Notes under the pieces: generated by a model | What the model was told of the DNA's origin: nothing | Databases searched by the model: none | The model's input: the letters and a program-made list of their open reading frames with translations, nothing else | NCBI RefSeq assembly: GCF_932526225.1 | Contig: NC_064047.1 | Span: 9,413,994 to 9,477,993 of the forward strand | DNA from: Nematostella vectensis | Lineage: Eukaryota > Cnidaria > Anthozoa > Actiniaria > Edwardsiidae | DNA: 64,000 bases | Reading direction: 5' to 3' | Program-made: the position numbers and the translations under genes | Shown here: positions 54,101 to 64,000 of the stretch, piece by piece | How positions within the stretch are numbered: the stretch's first letter is position 1 | How the letters are laid out: every line of letters starts with the position of its first letter

Positions 54101-57100
54101 TGTGCCATTTTTGTGCAATCTATAAATTTGCAGTAATCAATAATCATTTCCTTTCATGTCCTCAACTAACGTTAGCCTGCGTGCAGCCAGAAATAGTTCC
54201 ACTTTTACTAATAATGGAAATAATGGTAATAATGGAACTATTTCCGGCTGCATGCAGGCTAACTAACGTCAACAAAGAAAAAAAAAACCAAGTCAAGCGA
54301 GTCAGAAGTTGTACATAGAATTGGCAAGAAGAACACAGATCGTTTAGGCATCACAGCACAATAGTTGCTATTAGAATGCACAGTACCTCAAGATTCCCAA
54401 TCGGGGTGCCTGACAGGGTACCAAGCATGACAGTGTCACCCAGTGCTATGTTTGCAGAGAAGGAATCCCTCTCAAACGGGTCTACAGGATCAGGGGAGGG
54501 CTTGGGCGAGTCCTAAACAACATTATTGGAATCAGTACTTATGATAAAGGAAATGAGAGACTGATGCACAGATAGGTGGACGGACAGACTAACGGACAGA
54601 TGGACAGACTAAGGAATAAAAGGACAGTAAGACAAAAGAACAGACAGACATTAGCAGACAGGTGGATAACAGGACAAACAGCTCAAATTTCAATGACAAT
54701 TTACAAATAGTTGCATCAATTTTAAAAAAAAGTTGCATTTGACATTACTTAGTACTTAGTGAAATTTTCTGCCTTATTTGATGTTAAATGAGCTTATTGG
54801 AAATGTCAAGTCATGTTTTTCCATCATGTTGCAGATAGAAAGTTAGGTCGATGGACAAATCTTGGTTACTTATGGTTGGGTCAGACAGAAAGACAGAGTT
54901 CACAAACCTTGGTTTTCTTAGGGTCAGGTTCTCTCTTGTCTTCCGCTTGTTCTGAGGAATTTTCAGAATCATCGTCTTCCTTATCTTGGGGTTCATCTTT
55001 AGAAACACTATCTGCTTCTGTTGGTAACAGATGATATTATTAATAATAACGTAAGTCCTTACTTATATTATAAAATGGTAGAGGCATATGCATGGTCACA
55101 GTAACATTAATATACATGTCTAGAAAAAAGTCCATTTTCACAAGCCAAATGTTGACAAGGAAATTTTTTTATGGCAAAGTAATATTTATTTTGTCACATT
55201 AAATTTTGCTTCTTTCGTTTTGCCTTAAACACTACAGCAAAGATGCACATACTACTACTTTTTCTAAAATTACTCAAAACTAGTTAAAGCAATGTTGCAT
55301 GTTCCTCTCCTGTACTAGCAGTGTTGTAAGACAGGTATTAGGTAGTCTGTTGTAAGACAGGTATTAGGTAGTCTGTCGTAAGACAGGTATTAGGTAGACT
55401 GTTGTAAGACAGGTATTAGGTAGACTGTTGTAAGACAGGTATTAGGTAGTCTGTCGTAAGACAGGTATTAGGTAGTCTGTCGTAAGACAGGTATTAGGTA
55501 GTCTGTTGTAAGACAGGTATTAGGTAGTCTGTTGTAGACAGGTATTAGGTAGTCTGTTGTAAGACAGGTATTAGGTAGTCTGTTGTAAGACAGGTATTAG
55601 GTAGACTGTTGTAAGACAGATATTAGGTAGTCTGTCGTAAGACAGATATTAGGTAGTCTGTTGTAAGACAGGTATTAGGTAGTCTGTCGTAAGACAGGTA
55701 TTAGGTAGTCTGTTGTAAGACAGGTATTAGGTAGTCTGTTGTAAGACAGGTATTAGGTAGTCTGTTGTAAGACAGGTATTAGGTAGTCTGTTGTAAGACA
55801 GGTATTAGGTAGTCTGTTGTAAGACAGGTATTAGGTAGTCTGTTGTAAGACAGGTATTAGGTAGTCTGTTGTAAGACAGGTATTAGGTAGTCTGTTGTAA
55901 GACAGGTATTAGGTAGTCTGTTGTAAGACAGATATTAGGTAGTCTGTCATAAGACAGGTATTAGGTAGACTGTTGTAAGACAGGTATTAGGTAGACTGTT
56001 GTTTTCTGTTATTATTGTGAACAACATGGCTTTGCACTGTACAAAGTATATGTACATGATGCTACGGCCATGGAGGTTTTTTCCAGGTAACCCCTTTTTA
56101 TTTGAATCTCACTGTCTCTGATATTATGCTCTACAGTATGAAATGCAAAGAAATGTGTATTGTAGTTTTTTTTTCAGAGTGCCCCTTGACACCAGCTCCT
56201 ACTGTGTTTAGCGGCTCCCTGATTGAAAGGTTCCTTAGTTATAAGCTGTTATGTGTCAGGCTCCCTTACTTGTAACATGCCTGTCTCCCATATTGTTAAG
56301 AAAGGGAGTACATATGTGCTTCGATGCACTTTGTTTCCTAAAAAATTTGGGTTATCTGGGAAGCAGGGGTTATATTAGACGGCCGGCTGAACTGCTAACT
56401 ATGTTCCACTGAGTGCTGGGTACTTTTAGAAAAAAAGTTAATTTTAGTTTTATTTGAATAAAGAACATAAAATAACTTCTACCCCTTACTTATCAATCTC
56501 CACCGCCTACTCTGAAACATAATGAAACTACTAGAGAAGCATTTAATATTGGTGTACTGTAGTGTTAGCATGTCTGTCCTGGAATATGTGAGCCCAATCT
56601 AGGCTGGCTCGGTATATGTGCATATTTAAGTTGAATCTGTGCAAAAAAAGGCACTTAAGACCAATTTCCCTTATTTGCAGCATGACGGCACCTACTCCTC
56701 CTCCTTGCTGCTTCACATACTATTTCCTCCCAGTGTGCACAAAAGACTATATGCTCTGAGGTCAGGAACACATCCTGTGACTGTGAACTTCTGTACAGTG
56801 AGGCACCAGAGCCTACTATAGAACACCCTGGTTCCAGAGTCTTGTGCATCTCTCTATTTAGTGGCCAGCGAGGTTGAGACAAGGCTCTTGCCTCTCGAAG
56901 CGCTATTTCGACTTCTGCTAGGTTCAGAATCTAAACTTGGTCGCTGATTAGCCAATTGATGTGTGGTCATGAAAACCAAGAAATTCTGACAGTTTTTTAT
57001 TGTATTTTCGCTTTAAGTTCAAAAGGTCAAAACCAGTTTTTAATTCCTATTGTTCGCAATAACAAGCATCTAAACGAACGAAGTAGACGAGCGATAGATA

Positions 57101-60100
57101 CTGTAATTTCGATCGTAATTTTTATAGTGCTCAGTTCGAATTAGTTACAAGATTTTTCAGTATTAAAAATTTAAGGTTTGTTCTAAAGGAGTCTCTTTAC
57201 GAAGTTAACAAGCAGCGAGTTGTCTTCTCTGTGCTGCCGACTGGCTATGGAAAATCGCTGATTTTCCAAGCTTATTCCCAGCGTTTGCTCTCGCCTCAAC
57301 CATATTGGATTCAACTATTCCAAGCAGGCAAATGTACTGGTTATTTGCCTCTTGAGTTCTTTGATAGACTCGTTCCGAGGATAACTGCTGCGAGCTTATC
57401 CGCGATTTTCTCCTCCTTGAAGCCATTTCCCGAGAAAATGTTGTATTTCCCACATCCTATGGGCAGATTCTTGTCACTAACTCTACAGTAATGACCCCAT
57501 GGGTTTTCAGACGAATGTTGTTGTTTTTAAATCAGGTGTTCATGCGCTTTTCATACTCGAGAATTCGATTCCTGAGCGAAGAGATGCTTACATCCAAGGT
57601 ACTGTAGCATCATGTGAAACTGACACATGCTAATCACAAAAAGTTAACATGGAAGTGAGGCAGAAGTCAAAATAGCGCTTCGAGAGGCCAGAGCCTCGTC
57701 TCAACCTCGCTTGCCACTGAATAGAGAGACGCTCGAGGCTCTGGAACCAGGGTAACTATAGAAAGGGTTAAATGCAATTATTATTGTATTAATGTTTCTG
57801 ACACTCCTTGTAACTCAACTACTGCTACTAACTATTGCTGCAAAAAGGTAGAAATAAAGATTACTACTATTATTATCATTGTTCTGGTATCACTCTGTTA
57901 GTAGCTTGTACATACCTTCATTGTCTTCCTCATCACTTGATGATATCAAAACACAAACTGAAAACAACCAAAAAGGTAAGAAAACATGATTATTTAATAA
58001 AGTGCCAATGAACCACTCATTAGGTATACAGTAGTTGAAAGTATATCATTCCATGCTTCCCAAATTTGGTATTTTTGGTAAATGGCGGTCAACAAAATAG
58101 TCTTGCATAATTGTTGGATTAATGCACACTGCACAGACCTGGCTTATTTGGTTCTTGAGACTTTGTTTTTTCCATGCTTTTCTTTTTAGTGTTGCTCTCT
58201 GAACTCTGCAAGGGGATCAAAAGGGCTACAATCAGCCTCAGACTCAAAATAGAAAAAAAATCCAAAATTACCAACAATCTATACAGTACATAGTACAGTA
58301 GTTTCGATGTGAAAAACCATATAAGCTTTATGGACAATTCGCACCTTTTTTTGTGGCCTCCCCTTCCTTTTTTTAGGAATTTCTGTGGTTTGTGATCCAA
58401 CATTATTTTTGAAGCTTGAAGATTTTGCCTTCTTATTTTTCCCACTAAATGAATAAGACTTTTGACCTCCATAGAATGATTTTGCATTAGCATGTCCTTC
58501 TTCTTCACCAAATAAAGAATCTTCTTTTGTTTTGTCCCTCTTCAGTTCGTGTAAAGGTGCCCTGGGTGTGGCAGGGGGTACATAAAACCCCCTTCCACAT
58601 TTATTACAGGCCCTATTCTTTTTGAAGTAATTCCCACAGAACTGGCATTTGAAAAGATCGCTGTTAATGGGGCCAGCTGTCATAGACCCCTTATCATTGT
58701 CAGATTCTGCAGAAGAGGGGGAGTTCTTTGTGTTCTTTTTGTCAATGGTCAATATAAAGTCTTGAGAACAATCTAATTTATCATCATCAGCAGCATCTTT
58801 GTCATTGAGTTTGGCATCATTTTGATCATAAACTTTAGATAAGTGATTTGTCTTTGGTTCAAACTCCTCTGAACAATCAGAGTGCATAGAATCAGCCTTG
58901 CACAAAGAAGTAGGCCTTTGCGTGCATGATGTCTTTATCGGGGTATCAATTGTCCTATTTTTGTGAATGGGATTTTGTAGATGCTTCTCTCTCTGTGACA
59001 AGACCACTGAGGGCACCAACAAAGAAGTTATATCAATCCTGTGGCAAACTTTGTCTGAAACTAAAAAGAACATGGTTCATATTAGGAAGATCAGGAGAAT
59101 GTCATGTATTTTGATACAAAAATATTTTAGTTAATATACTGTAAGTATCCCGGTTATGGTACTGTACTCACTTAGACTAGAATATTATACAGTTGTTATA
59201 TACAGAATACTGGAGTAGTAGCCTGTGGGAGGGGACTCGAAGGTTTGGAAGAATCCCCCTCACTGAACTGGAAGGTCCGCCTTATTAAAGGAAACTTAAG
59301 TAGCACTGCAAGCTATAGGACAAGAAAGTGGTCCCCCTCTAAATCTTGGCTACAGGCCTTACATTGGAAGACTTCAGTTCTGAAATTGATGTCAGTATCA
59401 ATTTTGCAGGTTTACACAACTAAAAACTAAACATTTTTAAATCTTTATGATGCATGTATCATTGGCATGATGACTGTTTGATTTTGTTAATCAATGTTGG
59501 TTAGGTATTAACCTAAATGATACTGGGTTTCATTTAGGCCCGCCAGCTACTATTTTCAAAGTGCTGACTACATTTTTTAAAAGTCGCTTTTATTTGAACA
59601 AATAACTTTCACCCCTTACTTATCAATTTCCACTGCCAAGGATGAAACTTAAGAAACCCCTAGATACCTACAGTGCGGTGCAGTGCGGTGCAGTGCGGTG
59701 CGGTGCGGTGCGGTGCGGTGCGGTGCGGTGCGGTGCGGTGCGGTGCGGTGCGGTGCGGTGCGGTGCGGTGCGGTGCGGTGCGGTGCGGTGCGGTGCGGTG
59801 CGGTGCGGTGCGGTGCAGTGCAGTACAGTACAGTACAGTACAGTACAGTACAGTACAGCAGTCAAACTATGCTGTGTGGTTTGCCTTTGGCTAAGTCTGC
59901 TTGCAAAAGCTGACTTTGTGCTTAATTGTATGGATCTAATTTTTAATAATTTCGATACTGGAAGACATCATAGAGTATAAATTTCTAATTTGTGATAATC
60001 TTACAACAATAAGTACTGTAAAGTACAGGATACTGTATTCTATATTCGATACTTCTGTTTTTTTTGTGTTTGTTCCTCATTTCTTTTTTCTGGATATACG

Positions 60101-63100
60101 CTAAAAAAATTGGGGGCATATTATATGCGGACGCGTCCTCAAACTCCATTACAATCATCATTTTTCATATAACGTTTAAAAAAACTTAAAATTTTGCCAT
60201 ATTATTTAAAATCCCTACCTAATTAATCCAATCTATAATACTGTATCTTTTAAATGGTCAGAGTATTTAAGTACTGCAGTCAAATATTGAAAAGAATTTA
60301 ACAGACAGAGTCAAAATGCACCATGTTTGGTAAATCACTTTTAAAGAGCTCTTGTCAGCCTGACCTTTGTTATTGTTTTAAACCAAGTGAAACAAACTAA
60401 GAGAAGAAATCTAAAAATAACCACCTAGTGTAAAATCAAAGCCTACAGTATGCTTTCGCCAAATTAAAAAAAAATATCCCAACAGCTTTCCCAAATGAGT
60501 CGATGAAAACTTGGTGAGCAAAGACCTTTTAAATTATTGACTCTGGGTTTGATGCAAACACACTTCATTTTACATACCTTTATTTCCATCGCCACTAAGA
60601 CTTTCATTAACGACAACATGACTGCTGTCATTACCATTTCGATTTCTTGTATCTTTACCATTTTTGTTTCCAAGGGAACAACTTTTACTGTTACCATGGT
60701 GATTGTCACTACTGGAATCATTACAATAAGAACTTGACTCCTCTCTCAAAAATCCCAAGCAATCAGCATGCTTAAACCGACCGTTCTTTCGGAACATCTC
60801 AATCTCAGTGTCAAATGCCCTGCCCTGGCGTCGATCATTTGATCGACAGCTAGAGTGCTGGTTTCCCTTCAATGGACTGTCTCTATGAGCCCTTCCCCTA
60901 ACAGCAGAGACACCAGGCCGTAAACAACTGTGCCCTAGTTCAGCTTGTCGGCGAATCATATATGCCCTATTGTTTGATCCTTTAGGGCTGTCAGCAAAAG
61001 CACTGTCAAACCCCCATGGGTCACCTGAAGTCTTGCTGGAATGTGAGGAGCAGTTTGGTCGGGCTGGTGTGGATGATTTAGTGATCTTGGGAATTTTATA
61101 GGCTTTGTGTTCAGCTTTAAAGTCCTATGGAATAAAATAAATCGTTAATAATAGAGAACTAAAAAGATAATACTCCAATAAACCATAAGTATGATGTCGC
61201 TTTAACAGTACTTACAGACGCATTTCTTGCAGAATCTGACATGCATCTTTTGCTTCCACCTAAAACCAATTTGAAAGTTTTATTAATTAGCATTTATCAA
61301 CCCCACATAATATGCTTTAAGTGATGAGCCGAGACAGGTATGTCTATGAAGAAGGTCCCCAAATGGTAACCAGACACAATCAGGCTCTATTAGGCTTATT
61401 AGGAGAACAGACACATGTGATCATTGAAGAACACACAATCTGCACTTAAGGCAAGTAAATTTAACTTAACGCAGGCCGAAAAATCTAAAAACTTTTAAGA
61501 GGGAAAATTTACTTCTTCGTATTGTTAATGTCAGCTTCATTATCGAAGTTCCACACACACGCGATCATCGAACAACACATGTGACATAACAAAGATGTTA
61601 AGCATGGAAAATAGATTTCATTCTTATCAAAATTGTTCGGAGTTTGATGTTTACTTGTGTAATGTGGAAAGCATGTTGCTGTTGCGTAGTCCAGACAATG
61701 GAAATGTCACGCATCTCAAGATCTTTACATTCATCTCGCTGTTCTAAACTTTAATATAACAACCATGTTATGTTAGTCCAAAGTATTTTGGTTTCCCTAG
61801 TCAAATATTTATCATGCAGTTCAATCATATTTGCAAAACGTGACTTGTTATTTTTAGAACTTGCGGAAAAGACACAACAAAACAATTGTTATGATAATGT
61901 CGTGTCACGCTGTCACAACATTTAAACACGTTTTTTTAGAAACACATAACATTTCTGTAAACAAATACAGTTATTTACAAGGATCTCTATTTGATTTGAA
62001 ATAATTTTTGTTTTGCTTGAACCGCATTTCGCACTGGTGTCTTGAAGCTTTTTTTCACGCATCAGACCATCTCCATGTTTATTATACATATGTGACGAAG
62101 TCGCGCGGCTTTCAGGTTATTTATTATAAAATTGATCAACTCGAACTGAGAATTGGATAATTGATAAGACCCTGTGTCGCTCTGCCAACAAACATTCAGT
62201 ATCTGTACATTCTCTGGATTTCCTGCTGTACATATTAGCTTATCCGAAATTTGGGAAGGCGAAATACGGAGAAATTTGGCTAGAATACCTTAGAATCATC
62301 GCTTAGGCAAAAAATCGCCGAAGATTGGGAGCGTGTAAAACAAAAGAATTTCGGCCGTGCCGACAATTGCAGAAGTTCGGGTGTTTTCGAATGTGTTTGT
62401 GGTAATTCAGGGAACTTTCCTTTCCATCACTTTCCATCAGTACTGTATGTTACAGGGATGTATGAGCTCCTAATATCATTAACAACAAAGACGACAAAGA
62501 CAACAACAACAATAATAAAACAGGGTTCAGGTTTCACGTCTTGTGCACTGATTTTTTTTTCTCACGATCAATAGACAGGATGTTTTGTTATTATAAACTC
62601 CAACGCCCATGTTTTTAATTTTAATTCTTATTAAACATGCATTGTAACTTACTAGCTTGCCTCTTGTCAGTCTTTTGAGGCGTCAACAGCATAACATCAC
62701 TAAAAAAAAGCCAAAAATATTAACAGAAAACATACTATAGGGTGATGGATGCAAGGCTATGTGTTCCACTCCTTAGCTTCCAAAAACACAGTCTTTTCAC
62801 AAATAATATTTTATGACATACTCTCCGACTATAGGCATGTCCTGGCTATATACAGTATGCACCAAGGTTTGATAATAATATAAATATAATAATATTATTC
62901 CAATTTAACTCAACTGTGATGCATCTGTTTTCTTGTTGTATCTTACAAGGAGTGATAAGCTTAAGAAAATTCATTCATTGCACATGGTAGACAAATTTGG
63001 GGGCCATTTCTCCCAAATTCTGTTTTTGGTTGATTGTTTCTGTAATTGCCAATTTTCAATCACTAGAATAAACAATGCGGACATTGTTAAGAATAACAAA

Positions 63101-63349
63101 GCCCCAGAAAGTGCTGTTTTTACACCATGTTAAATGGTGATCCAAAGTTTATTGTCAACAATTTGTTTAAGGGTGTGGTAATTGAAGCTGGGTGATGTTG
63201 GCACTATTTTGGGGTTTAAACTCACTCTTCCTCGGCACTCTCAGAAGACGTTGGGGATATTTCTACCGAAGAAGATGACTGTGCCTCCGGTTTTGATGAA
63301 AAGTTTGTATTCCATCCCTTTTCAGGGTTTTTCTCTGCTTTTTCTAGTC
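36188..63349 (-). CDS. SENP6/SENP7: SENP6/SENP7-type SUMO-chain protease, 25 exons, 5' partial
   Basis: Cysteine protease that trims poly-SUMO chains in the nucleus. Exons (plus coordinates, 5' to 3'): 63349-63226, 62699-62653, 61259-61216, 61124-60578, 59054-58345, 58205-58139, 57957-57916, 55017-54908, 54512-54387, 53809-53773, 52929-52865, 52328-52214, 51358-51288, 51105-51068, 50304-50234, 49070-48992, 48519-48403, 48152-48042, 47726-47634, 46834-46741, 43519-43386, 39426-39358, 37001-36914, 36742-36674, 36340-36188. Every phase agrees; about 1073 residues. N-terminal half: zinc ribbon ([16 protein letters not shown]), AT-hook-like [13 protein letters not shown]-like [12 protein letters not shown]. 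Catalytic part from [35 protein letters not shown], His in [13 protein letters not shown], Asp in ILVFDSLGG, Gln and Cys in [13 protein letters not shown]. An acidic insert (exon 43519-43386) lies between His and Asp, as in the SENP6/7 branch. The 5' end is beyond the window. Confidence 0.93.
36616..36648. repeat. (CTGT)n microsatellite
   Basis: About seven TGTC units in the last SENP intron. Confidence 0.85.
37017..39014. repeat. 39-bp minisatellite, about 51 copies, filling SENP intron 22
   Basis: Tandem 39-bp units with the core ATGCAAGATGAGGTAGGT. The 37-37.7 kb end is rich in ACAGGAGTAAAGGAAATG variants and the distal part in ACAAGAGTGAAGGGAATG. A marker variant (ACATGAGTAACGGG) recurs at about 37813, 38047 and 38710, spaced 6 and 17 units, so higher-order duplication has occurred. 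The array lies about 15 bp upstream of the exon 37001-36914 acceptor. The period of 13 codons leaves long open frames on both strands; these are artefacts. Confidence 0.95.
39015..39357. other. Remainder of SENP intron 22
   Basis: G-rich with a poly-G run near 39280-39298. No gene. Confidence 0.4.
39780..43335. repeat. 30-bp minisatellite, about 115 copies, CACGTG in nearly every unit
   Basis: Units of 30 bp carry TACACGTGG, AGGGTGTCTAGACG and GTGTA. CACGTG is an E-box; a few units have lost it (near 41527, 43057, 43235). TACACGT and ACGTGTA form a 7-bp inverted repeat around a 14-base loop in each unit. Variable bases give three common junctions (ACCTACACG, AACTACACG, AACCACACG) and some 31-bp units carry an extra C. 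The array fills most of the SENP intron between exons 43519-43386 and 39426-39358. The period of 10 codons leaves open frames of up to 711 codons that are not genes. Confidence 0.95.
43520..45067. other. SENP intron 20 segment upstream of the nested GPCR
   Basis: AT-rich. About 44350-44478 is a copy of the GACAAAATG/CTCTTTAA MITE family. The stretch just before 45068 probably carries the GPCR promoter, but no clear TATA box or initiator was identified. Confidence 0.45.
45068..46093 (+). CDS. Rhodopsin-class (class A) GPCR, intronless, nested in SENP intron
   Basis: 341 residues from ATG 45068; in-frame codons upstream to 45005 lack an ATG. N-terminal NDT is a possible N-glycosylation site. 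Seven hydrophobic segments are visible. TM1 has ANSLALAAF (the 1.50 Asn at 29), TM2 LTVADLMVG (Asp57), and TM3 ends [13 protein letters not shown], so the DRY motif is ERA (105-107). TM4 has TWVYAF, TM6 CFLPS in place of CWxP, and TM7 INVLVY in place of NPxxY. The usual TM3 cysteine (about residue 81) is not Cys and the second extracellular loop is very short with no Cys, so the conserved disulfide is absent. A basic helix-8-like region ([16 protein letters not shown]) has possible palmitoylation cysteines. Ligand unknown; probably a lineage-expanded orphan. It is on the opposite strand to the SENP gene. Confidence 0.9.
   Translation: MTNDTTSTTPLNILIGVQFVEAVLIIFANSLALAAFLSKTFRVKKSTYFLINLTVADLMVGTSVIFLSVYHASSIKAGAYNRASNAFRFVALNASLCSFTAISVERAYAVLAPFRHRLLGKKPYIIGIAMTWVYAFVSASRQILQLSSKMLLAVLINLALFILGVLVVCYLTICIKVKFFTPLPSRRQNSNAKLTVTLFLMTFVSLLCFLPSVAIASHEILINNGDDNKLDIHFAWPILYINSFINVLVYSFRMEDFKRELHRKVRACYSSCMRGETTQEVVPKYLQTSKLRGEPILTMMHREGREQPSLIMINTAPSARNDIPSCMYSTERAEADPQQLR
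46470..46722. repeat. MITE, TTAAAGCCGCATTGTCACC family
   Basis: Left GAAGCGTTGTCACCAGTTTACTTCCGG and right CCGGAAGTAAACTGG..AATGCGGCTTTAA inverted. It ends about 18 bp below the donor end of SENP exon 46834-46741. Confidence 0.75.
47294..47479. repeat. MITE, TTGTCAGCC..CTCTTTAA family, fullest copy
   Basis: Left TTAAATAACTCCTGTCAGCC and right GCGGCTCACAGAGGCTCTTTAA are imperfect inverted ends. SENP intron. Confidence 0.65.
50445..50722. mobile_element. TIR element, second copy of TACACCTATTTC family
   Basis: Left ATACACCTATTTCGAATAAGG and right CCTTATTTGAAATAGGT inverted; shorter than 35374-35841. SENP intron. Confidence 0.7.
51413..51996. mobile_element. ACAGTAAAAACC-ended element, second copy
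   Basis: Left ACAGTAAAAACTCATGTGTA and right CATGCTGGTTTTTACTGTGC inverted. Shares TAAGAACCTA segments with 24797-25690. SENP intron between exons 52328-52214 and 51358-51288. Confidence 0.7.
52555..52712. repeat. GCGTAGCCAGGATTTTTAAC-type repeat
   Basis: Left end GCGTAGCCAGGATTTTTAAC and a right end rich in GGCCACCCCCTTGGCCACAC form loose inverted ends around a CATGTACTTTAGCTGATG core. SENP intron. Confidence 0.45.
54172..54262. mobile_element. Foldback MITE with 6-bp target-site duplication
   Basis: Arms TTAGCCTGCGTGCAGCCAGA and its near-complement at the right end pair over about 32 bp with a short loop. CTAACG flanks both sides (54166-54171 and 54263-54268). SENP intron between exons 55017-54908 and 54512-54387. 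Confidence 0.8.
55326..56001. repeat. 26-bp minisatellite, about 26 copies
   Basis: Units GTAAGACAGGTATTAGGTAG plus TCTGTT or variants (TCTGTC, ACTGTT). It lies about 310 bp upstream, on the sense strand, of SENP exon 55017-54908. Confidence 0.95.
56824..57754. mobile_element. Pack-MULE-like element with about 95-bp TIRs
   Basis: Left terminus CACCCTGGTTCCAGAG and right terminus CTCTGGAACCAGGGTA are the ends of imperfect inverted repeats of about 95 bp that include CGAAGCGCTATTT. The exact 9-bp sequence ACTATAGAA flanks both sides (56815-56823 and 57755-57763). Long TIRs with a 9-bp duplication fit Mutator-like elements. The inside encodes no transposase but a helicase-like fragment. It lies in the SENP intron between exons 57957-57916 and 55017-54908. 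Confidence 0.75.
57177..57491 (+). pseudogene. RecQ-helicase-like fragment carried in the element
   Basis: The plus frame reads [12 protein letters not shown], then [17 protein letters not shown], a RecQ-type helicase motif I (Walker A, P-T-G-x-G-K-S), and then loses similarity before a stop at 57491. No motif II (DExH) was seen. It is either a captured host gene piece or a relic of a helicase normally carried by such elements. Confidence 0.6.
59671..59862. repeat. Pentanucleotide microsatellite (GTGCG)n then (GTACA)n
   Basis: About 30 GTGCG units flanked by GTGCA units on both sides, followed by GTACA units at the right, all in one 5-bp register. SENP intron between exons 61124-60578 and 59054-58345. 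Confidence 0.95.
60341..60450. repeat. MITE fragment, TTAAAGAGCTCTTGTCAGCC end
   Basis: Left part of the family seen at 47294-47479 (GCCTGACCTTTGTTATTG, AAATCTAAAAATAACCACCTA). SENP intron, about 130 bp below the donor of exon 61124-60578. Confidence 0.6.
61260..62652. other. SENP intron, nothing recognised
   Basis: AT-rich intron between exons 62699-62653 and 61259-61216. No further exon, RNA gene or clear repeat seen. Confidence 0.4.
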
Positions 63350-64000
63350 CTGTTGAAAATAACAACAAAGTTAAATTATTTCCAAAATTCCCACTTTTGT
63401 CAAAAATTTCCCTAGTGGTCTTAAAAATGATAATGTAATTTTGGCAAAATGTAATATAGGCAAGTCATGTTGAGTCCAGAGGGTGGAGTATGACCAAATG
63501 CTAAAGACAATAAACACCCAAGACAGTAAACTCTCCCAGTTTTCATAAAGACTCCGTTTTTATCCTTCATCCCCCAGCAGAAAATCGAAACTATTTATAA
63601 ATTTACTGTAATCTCTTGGGAAAATCCATCGAGAATTTCTTATTCAGTTCTTGTAATTGAAGCACAATCTCCTGGTTTTCGAGCTTTCAAGGTTGGCAAC
63701 ATGTAGAACCAAGTTTAGAGATTTTAATCTATATATCTTAATATCTTTAAAGAACCCGCAAGCTTAATTTTAACATTTTAAGCACCCATTTTACAACCTG
63801 ACCAACCTGGTGGAAAAGAATACAATCTGCGATCGAAACGCGAATAACCCGAAAACAACAAAATCACAAGTAAATAATCAAAATTTACACAAAATATTCC
63901 TAGACGTGTTATTTAAAATTATAAATATTCTCTAGAAATGACACTCTTTAAAATATACGATAAATCAAAAAGATAAATATCGGATCCAGTGATAGACTAT
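63350..64000. other. SENP intron or upstream DNA at window edge
   Basis: No earlier SENP exon was identified with confidence. The first visible exon starts in mid-codon, so at least one exon is further right. Confidence 0.4.

Noticed and set aside
57205-57453. 82-codon minus-strand frame in the Pack-MULE-like element
   Set aside because: Opposite strand of the helicase-like fragment; no family recognised.
59642-59980. Cys/Val/Arg repeat frames on both strands
   Set aside because: Products of the pentanucleotide microsatellite.

Overview
The window looks like nuclear DNA of an invertebrate animal, most likely an anthozoan cnidarian such as the sea anemone Nematostella. Evidence: small exons with canonical GT/AG introns and consistent splice phases, animal gene families, a TPR-CHAT relic of a kind common in cnidarian genomes, and very many short inverted-repeat (MITE-like) elements and minisatellites. 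The species is inference; no search was possible. Exon coordinates were read by eye from splice signals, reading-frame continuity and family similarity.

Layout. 303-6315 (+) holds the last eight exons of an importin-alpha gene; the 5' end lies left of the window. About 6.3-12.9 kb is repeat-rich intergenic DNA, including a 2.3-kb element with permuted inverted arms and a 78-bp tandem array. 12907-15929 (+) is a complete six-exon Mis18-family gene with an E2F-like site just upstream. 16-20.5 kb is again repeats, with a nested inverted-repeat structure at 18.35-20.42 kb. 20546-28127 (+) is a six-exon gene for a putatively N-myristoylated protein built of cyclic-nucleotide-binding-like domains. 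29036-30147 (-) is the 3' end of a short membrane-anchored collagen-like gene. A LINE 3' fragment (30.3-31.0 kb) and a broken TPR-CHAT locus (33.8-34.6 kb) follow.

The right 27 kb is one gene on the minus strand: a SENP6/SENP7-type SUMO protease. I traced 25 exons from 63349 down to the stop at 36188, every splice phase agreeing and the His-Asp-Cys triad intact; the 5' end is beyond the right edge. Its introns hold an intronless class A GPCR gene on the opposite strand (45068-46093), a Pack-MULE-like element carrying a RecQ-helicase-like fragment (56824-57754), and four large tandem arrays. Two of these almost fill two successive introns: a 39-bp array that keeps about 2.1 kb upstream of a 3' splice site free of AG on the sense strand, and a roughly 115-copy 30-bp array with a CACGTG E-box in nearly every unit.

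The genes do not form one pathway. Importin-alpha, Mis18 and SENP6/7 are housekeeping nuclear or centromere/SUMO functions, and the GPCR, CNB-domain and collagen genes are signalling or matrix genes. The long open frames inside the 30-, 39- and 78-bp arrays are artefacts of periods divisible by three.
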